Below, in pieces: positions 62,430 to 64,000 of a stretch of DNA of 64,000 nt (its first letter is position 1; every line of letters begins with the position of its first letter). The notes under the pieces were generated by a model. It made no database searches. It saw only the letters and a list, made by a program, of their open reading frames with translations, and had not been told where the DNA came from. The stretch comes from Microbispora catharanthi. Lineage in GTDB: Bacteria > Actinomycetota > Actinomycetes > Streptosporangiales > Streptosporangiaceae. The translations under genes and the position numbers were made by a program. Location: positions 422,821-486,820 of the forward strand of contig NZ_VDMA02000004.1 in assembly GCF_006334915.2 (NCBI RefSeq), read 5' to 3'.

Positions 62430-62864
62430 TCAGTCGCCCGGCAGGATCGTGAGTCGTTGCCCCTTGGGAAGGTGACGAGGGGCAACGACGAGATAGTCCC
62501 GCTGATCCAGCGTGGCGACTTCGCGAAGGTCGAAGCGTTCGGCCAGGGCTATAACGCAGGCGTCGACGGCTTGGAGGCGGAGCGAGGCGTAGGCCGAGAG
62601 CAGTTCGGACATCCGCCGGTAGTCGTGAGGCGTCACCTCGATCACGCGAAGCTCGTCGTCCGCGATGGCGGCGCAGAACTCGGCTGCAAGAGTGGGGCTG
62701 CCGCGACGCACCGGATCGGAGAGCAGGTGACAGATCTCTGTCACCGCGAGCGACGATACGACGAGTTTGGTCCAGTTCTGTGCGAGAAACCGGACGCAGC
62801 GAGCGTGGTCCTTGTCGGCCCTGTTGAATGCCGCGACGAGGGGTCCCGTATCGCAGAGGATCAC
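62430..62864 (-). CDS. VapC-type PIN-domain toxin
   Basis: A 144-residue PIN-domain ribonuclease with acidic residues at the expected places: Asp5 (MILCDTGPL), Glu43 (SLAVTEICHLL), Asp101 (QAVDACVIAL) and Asp120 (ATLDQRDYL). Its GTG start overlaps the stop of a small upstream gene by four bases (GTGA), the classical antitoxin-first order. It begins one base past the msrA stop on the opposite strand. VapC toxins cleave tRNA or rRNA; target unknown. Confidence 0.88.
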   Translation of the reverse strand: MILCDTGPLVAAFNRADKDHARCVRFLAQNWTKLVVSSLAVTEICHLLSDPVRRGSPTLAAEFCAAIADDELRVIEVTPHDYRRMSELLSAYASLRLQAVDACVIALAERFDLREVATLDQRDYLVVAPRHLPKGQRLTILPGD

Positions 62865-63040
62865 GCGGTGATCGCTCCGTCGGACTCCTCGTGGTGAGGA
62901 TAGGTGAGGTACCGGTCATGGTGGACGCCGAGGTCTGCCGGCCCTTGTAGCGCGCCGACGAGCGCGGCGAGATGCCGTGGAAGCGCGGGCGCGTCGAGGG
63001 GCTCCTCGATGTCGGCCCAGCCTTCGTTGTCCAAGTCCAT
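62861..63040 (-). CDS. Probable VapB-type antitoxin
   Basis: A 59-residue acidic protein read from ATG 63040 to a TGA that overlaps the toxin start. It opens [20 protein letters not shown] and ends with a polar [11 protein letters not shown] tail. It lacks an obvious ribbon-helix-helix or AbrB N-terminus, so the DNA-binding type is unclear; the acidic toxin-wrapping segment and gene order support the call. Confidence 0.6.
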   Translation of the reverse strand: MDLDNEGWADIEEPLDAPALPRHLAALVGALQGPADLGVHHDRYLTYPHHEESDGAITA

Positions 63041-63128
63041 GCTGCCAAGTGTAGGCGCCGACCTGCCTGCAGCCAGTGAGAAGTCACAGAGGGCGGTGAG
63101 GGAGAACTTATTGCCTGAGGTGAATCGC

Positions 63129-63251
63129 TACCACCAGCAATACTTGTTCAAGGTCCCCCACGGCTACTGCGGCCTCGGCGGCACCGGTGTCAACGCAGGT
63201 GACCCTTCGGCCTGGTGCCCGACTGGGCTGACGACCGCTTCGGAGGAGTAG
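63129..63251 (+). pseudogene. msrA 3'-end fragment
   Basis: In one frame this reads [20 protein letters not shown], almost the MsrA C-terminus, then a diverged end with CPTGL and a TAG. No upstream part of msrA is present. A 20-odd-base segment of the normal end is missing. It is a duplicated or displaced 3' end. Confidence 0.8.
63132..63191 (+). repeat. msrA 3' direct repeat, right copy
   Basis: Right partner of 62334-62393 (53 of 60 identical). The intervening 738 bases hold the end of msrA and the VapBC-type pair. Confidence 0.8.
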
Positions 63252-63483
63252 CCGGGATTGCTGAGACCTCCGGGTGGCGGTTCAGGCCTGCTCGGAGGTC
63301 CTCGCGGAGCTTGGCGGTCACCTTGCGGATGGTCACGCGGGCGACGCCGAGGTCGTCGAGGAGGAAAAGGGGCTTCACCAGCGAGCAACGCAGGTGGCGA
63401 CGACGGAGGCGGACCTGATGAAGACGGGGACGGGGCTCAAGCCGTACGCCGACGTCTGTGGCTGCGGCGTCGTGCACGGCTGA
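63252..63483. other. Decayed sequence between the msrA fragment and the transposase remnant
   Basis: Open frames exist on both strands but none resembles a known protein. The stretch reads as degraded filler beside mobile-element debris; no intact gene or clear repeat was found. Confidence 0.4.
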
Positions 63484-63876
63484 AGGCGGCCGGGCTGGGG
63501 CCCTTCGCGGGGCGGACTGACCAGCAAGGTTCATCTGTCCGCTGACCGGCGCTGCCGTCCGTTGTCCTTCGTCGTGACGCCCGGTCAGGCCACCGACAGC
63601 CCGCAGTTTCGGACGGTCCTGGCCGGTATCAAGGTCCGCGGTCGCGTCGGCCGCCCGCGTACCCGCCCTGATGCGGTGGCCGCCGACAAGGCCTACTCCT
63701 CTCGCGCCAACCGCTCCTACCTGCGCCGACGCCGTATCCGCGCGGTGATTCCGGAAAGGGCCGACCAGGCGGCCAACCGCAAGAAACGCGGGTCAGGCGG
63801 CGGCCGCCCGGTCAGCCACGATTCACAGCTGTACAAGGAACGCAACACGGCCGAGCGCTGCATCAATCTGATCTAG
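63484..63876 (+). pseudogene. IS5-family transposase fragment (DDE domain, truncated)
   Basis: The frame encodes SRGGLTSKVHLSADRRCRPL, a TPGQATDSPQF region, VAADKAYSSRANR (second catalytic Asp) and ERNTAERCIN (catalytic Glu), the order of IS5-type transposases. It has no N-terminal part and stops after INLI, where intact enzymes continue with the rest of the Glu motif. It is a non-functional remnant. Confidence 0.85.
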
Positions 63877-63949
63877 GGCGCGTATCGGGTTGTGATCAAT
63901 CCTTGGGATTTGCCGTTGTGGCCGGGTCTGATCCGGTAGGTCCTCGTGT

Positions 63950-64000
63950 GTGACGCGGGCCCAGTTGACGGACGAAGAGTGGGAGTTCATCAAGCCGTAC
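63950..64000 (+). mobile_element. Start of an IS5-family transposase gene, cut by the window end
   Basis: Seventeen codons, VTRAQLTDEEWEFIKPY, match the N-terminus typical of IS5-group first transposase frames. The start is GTG. The rest lies outside the window, so intactness cannot be judged. The left terminal repeat would be expected within 63880-63949 but was not identified. Confidence 0.7.

Noticed and set aside
62904..63251. 115-codon plus-strand frame ending in MsrA-like sequence
   Set aside because: Its first 75 codons are antisense to the antitoxin gene; only the last 40 resemble MsrA, so it is annotated as a fragment.

Overview
The window is chromosomal DNA of a high-GC Gram-positive actinomycete. 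The evidence is frequent GTG and TTG starts, very high GC3, F420-type and menaquinone genes, a Rex-hemACD operon, homologues of the developmental regulators BldN, RsbN and BldC, and the 32-residue ribosomal protein bS22. Gene order and protein style suggest a spore-forming family such as Streptosporangiaceae rather than Streptomyces itself; that placement is inference.

Layout. 1-5.2 kb: an NmrA-like reductase, proC, and a MacB-type export operon (lipoprotein adaptor, ATPase, permease). 5.3-11.2 kb: acuC, a conserved protein of unknown role, a BldC-like DNA-binding protein, bS22, an epimerase, an acyltransferase and an alpha/beta hydrolase. 11.2-13.8 kb: a divergent Lrp-type regulator and MFS drug-efflux pair. 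13.8-18.1 kb: a HAD phosphatase, then the rsbN-bldN sigma/anti-sigma module, divergent from an unusual membrane protein fused to a monooxygenase-like domain. 18.1-19.6 kb: a serine hydrolase and a glutaredoxin. 19.7-27.5 kb: Rex operator, rex, hemA, hemC, hemD, hemB, a primase-like protein and hemL, i.e. tetrapyrrole synthesis under redox control. 27.5-30.2 kb: a Uma2 nuclease, a DMT exporter and a LysR regulator. 30.2-35.0 kb: a System II cytochrome c maturation operon (histidine phosphatase, TlpA, CcdA, ResB, CcsB). 35.0-38.8 kb: a small membrane protein, a lethal-factor-like metallopeptidase with a small acidic partner, bldC, DUF4229 and a secreted beta-propeller. 38.9-57.5 kb: menG, a perfect Rex operator, a geranylgeranyl reductase, the 14-gene nuoA-N operon and a polyprenyl diphosphate synthase. 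This is complex I together with genes that build and tailor its menaquinone. 57.5-62.4 kb: a lipoprotein, an SDR/Rrf2 divergent pair, an F420-type oxidoreductase, rarD and msrA. 62.4-64 kb: an accessory end with a VapBC-type pair bracketed by duplicated msrA 3' sequence, followed by IS5-type transposase remnants.

Two themes cross the window. First, Rex operators sit before both rex-hem and the nuo operon, linking haem supply and respiratory NADH oxidation to the NADH/NAD+ ratio; cytochrome c maturation genes lie nearby but show no operator. Second, short tandem repeats are repeatedly anchored on stop or start codons (5192, 13787, 29039, 30992, 41009), which looks like a genome-level habit rather than chance. 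No rRNA, tRNA, CRISPR array, replication origin or biosynthetic gene cluster was seen.
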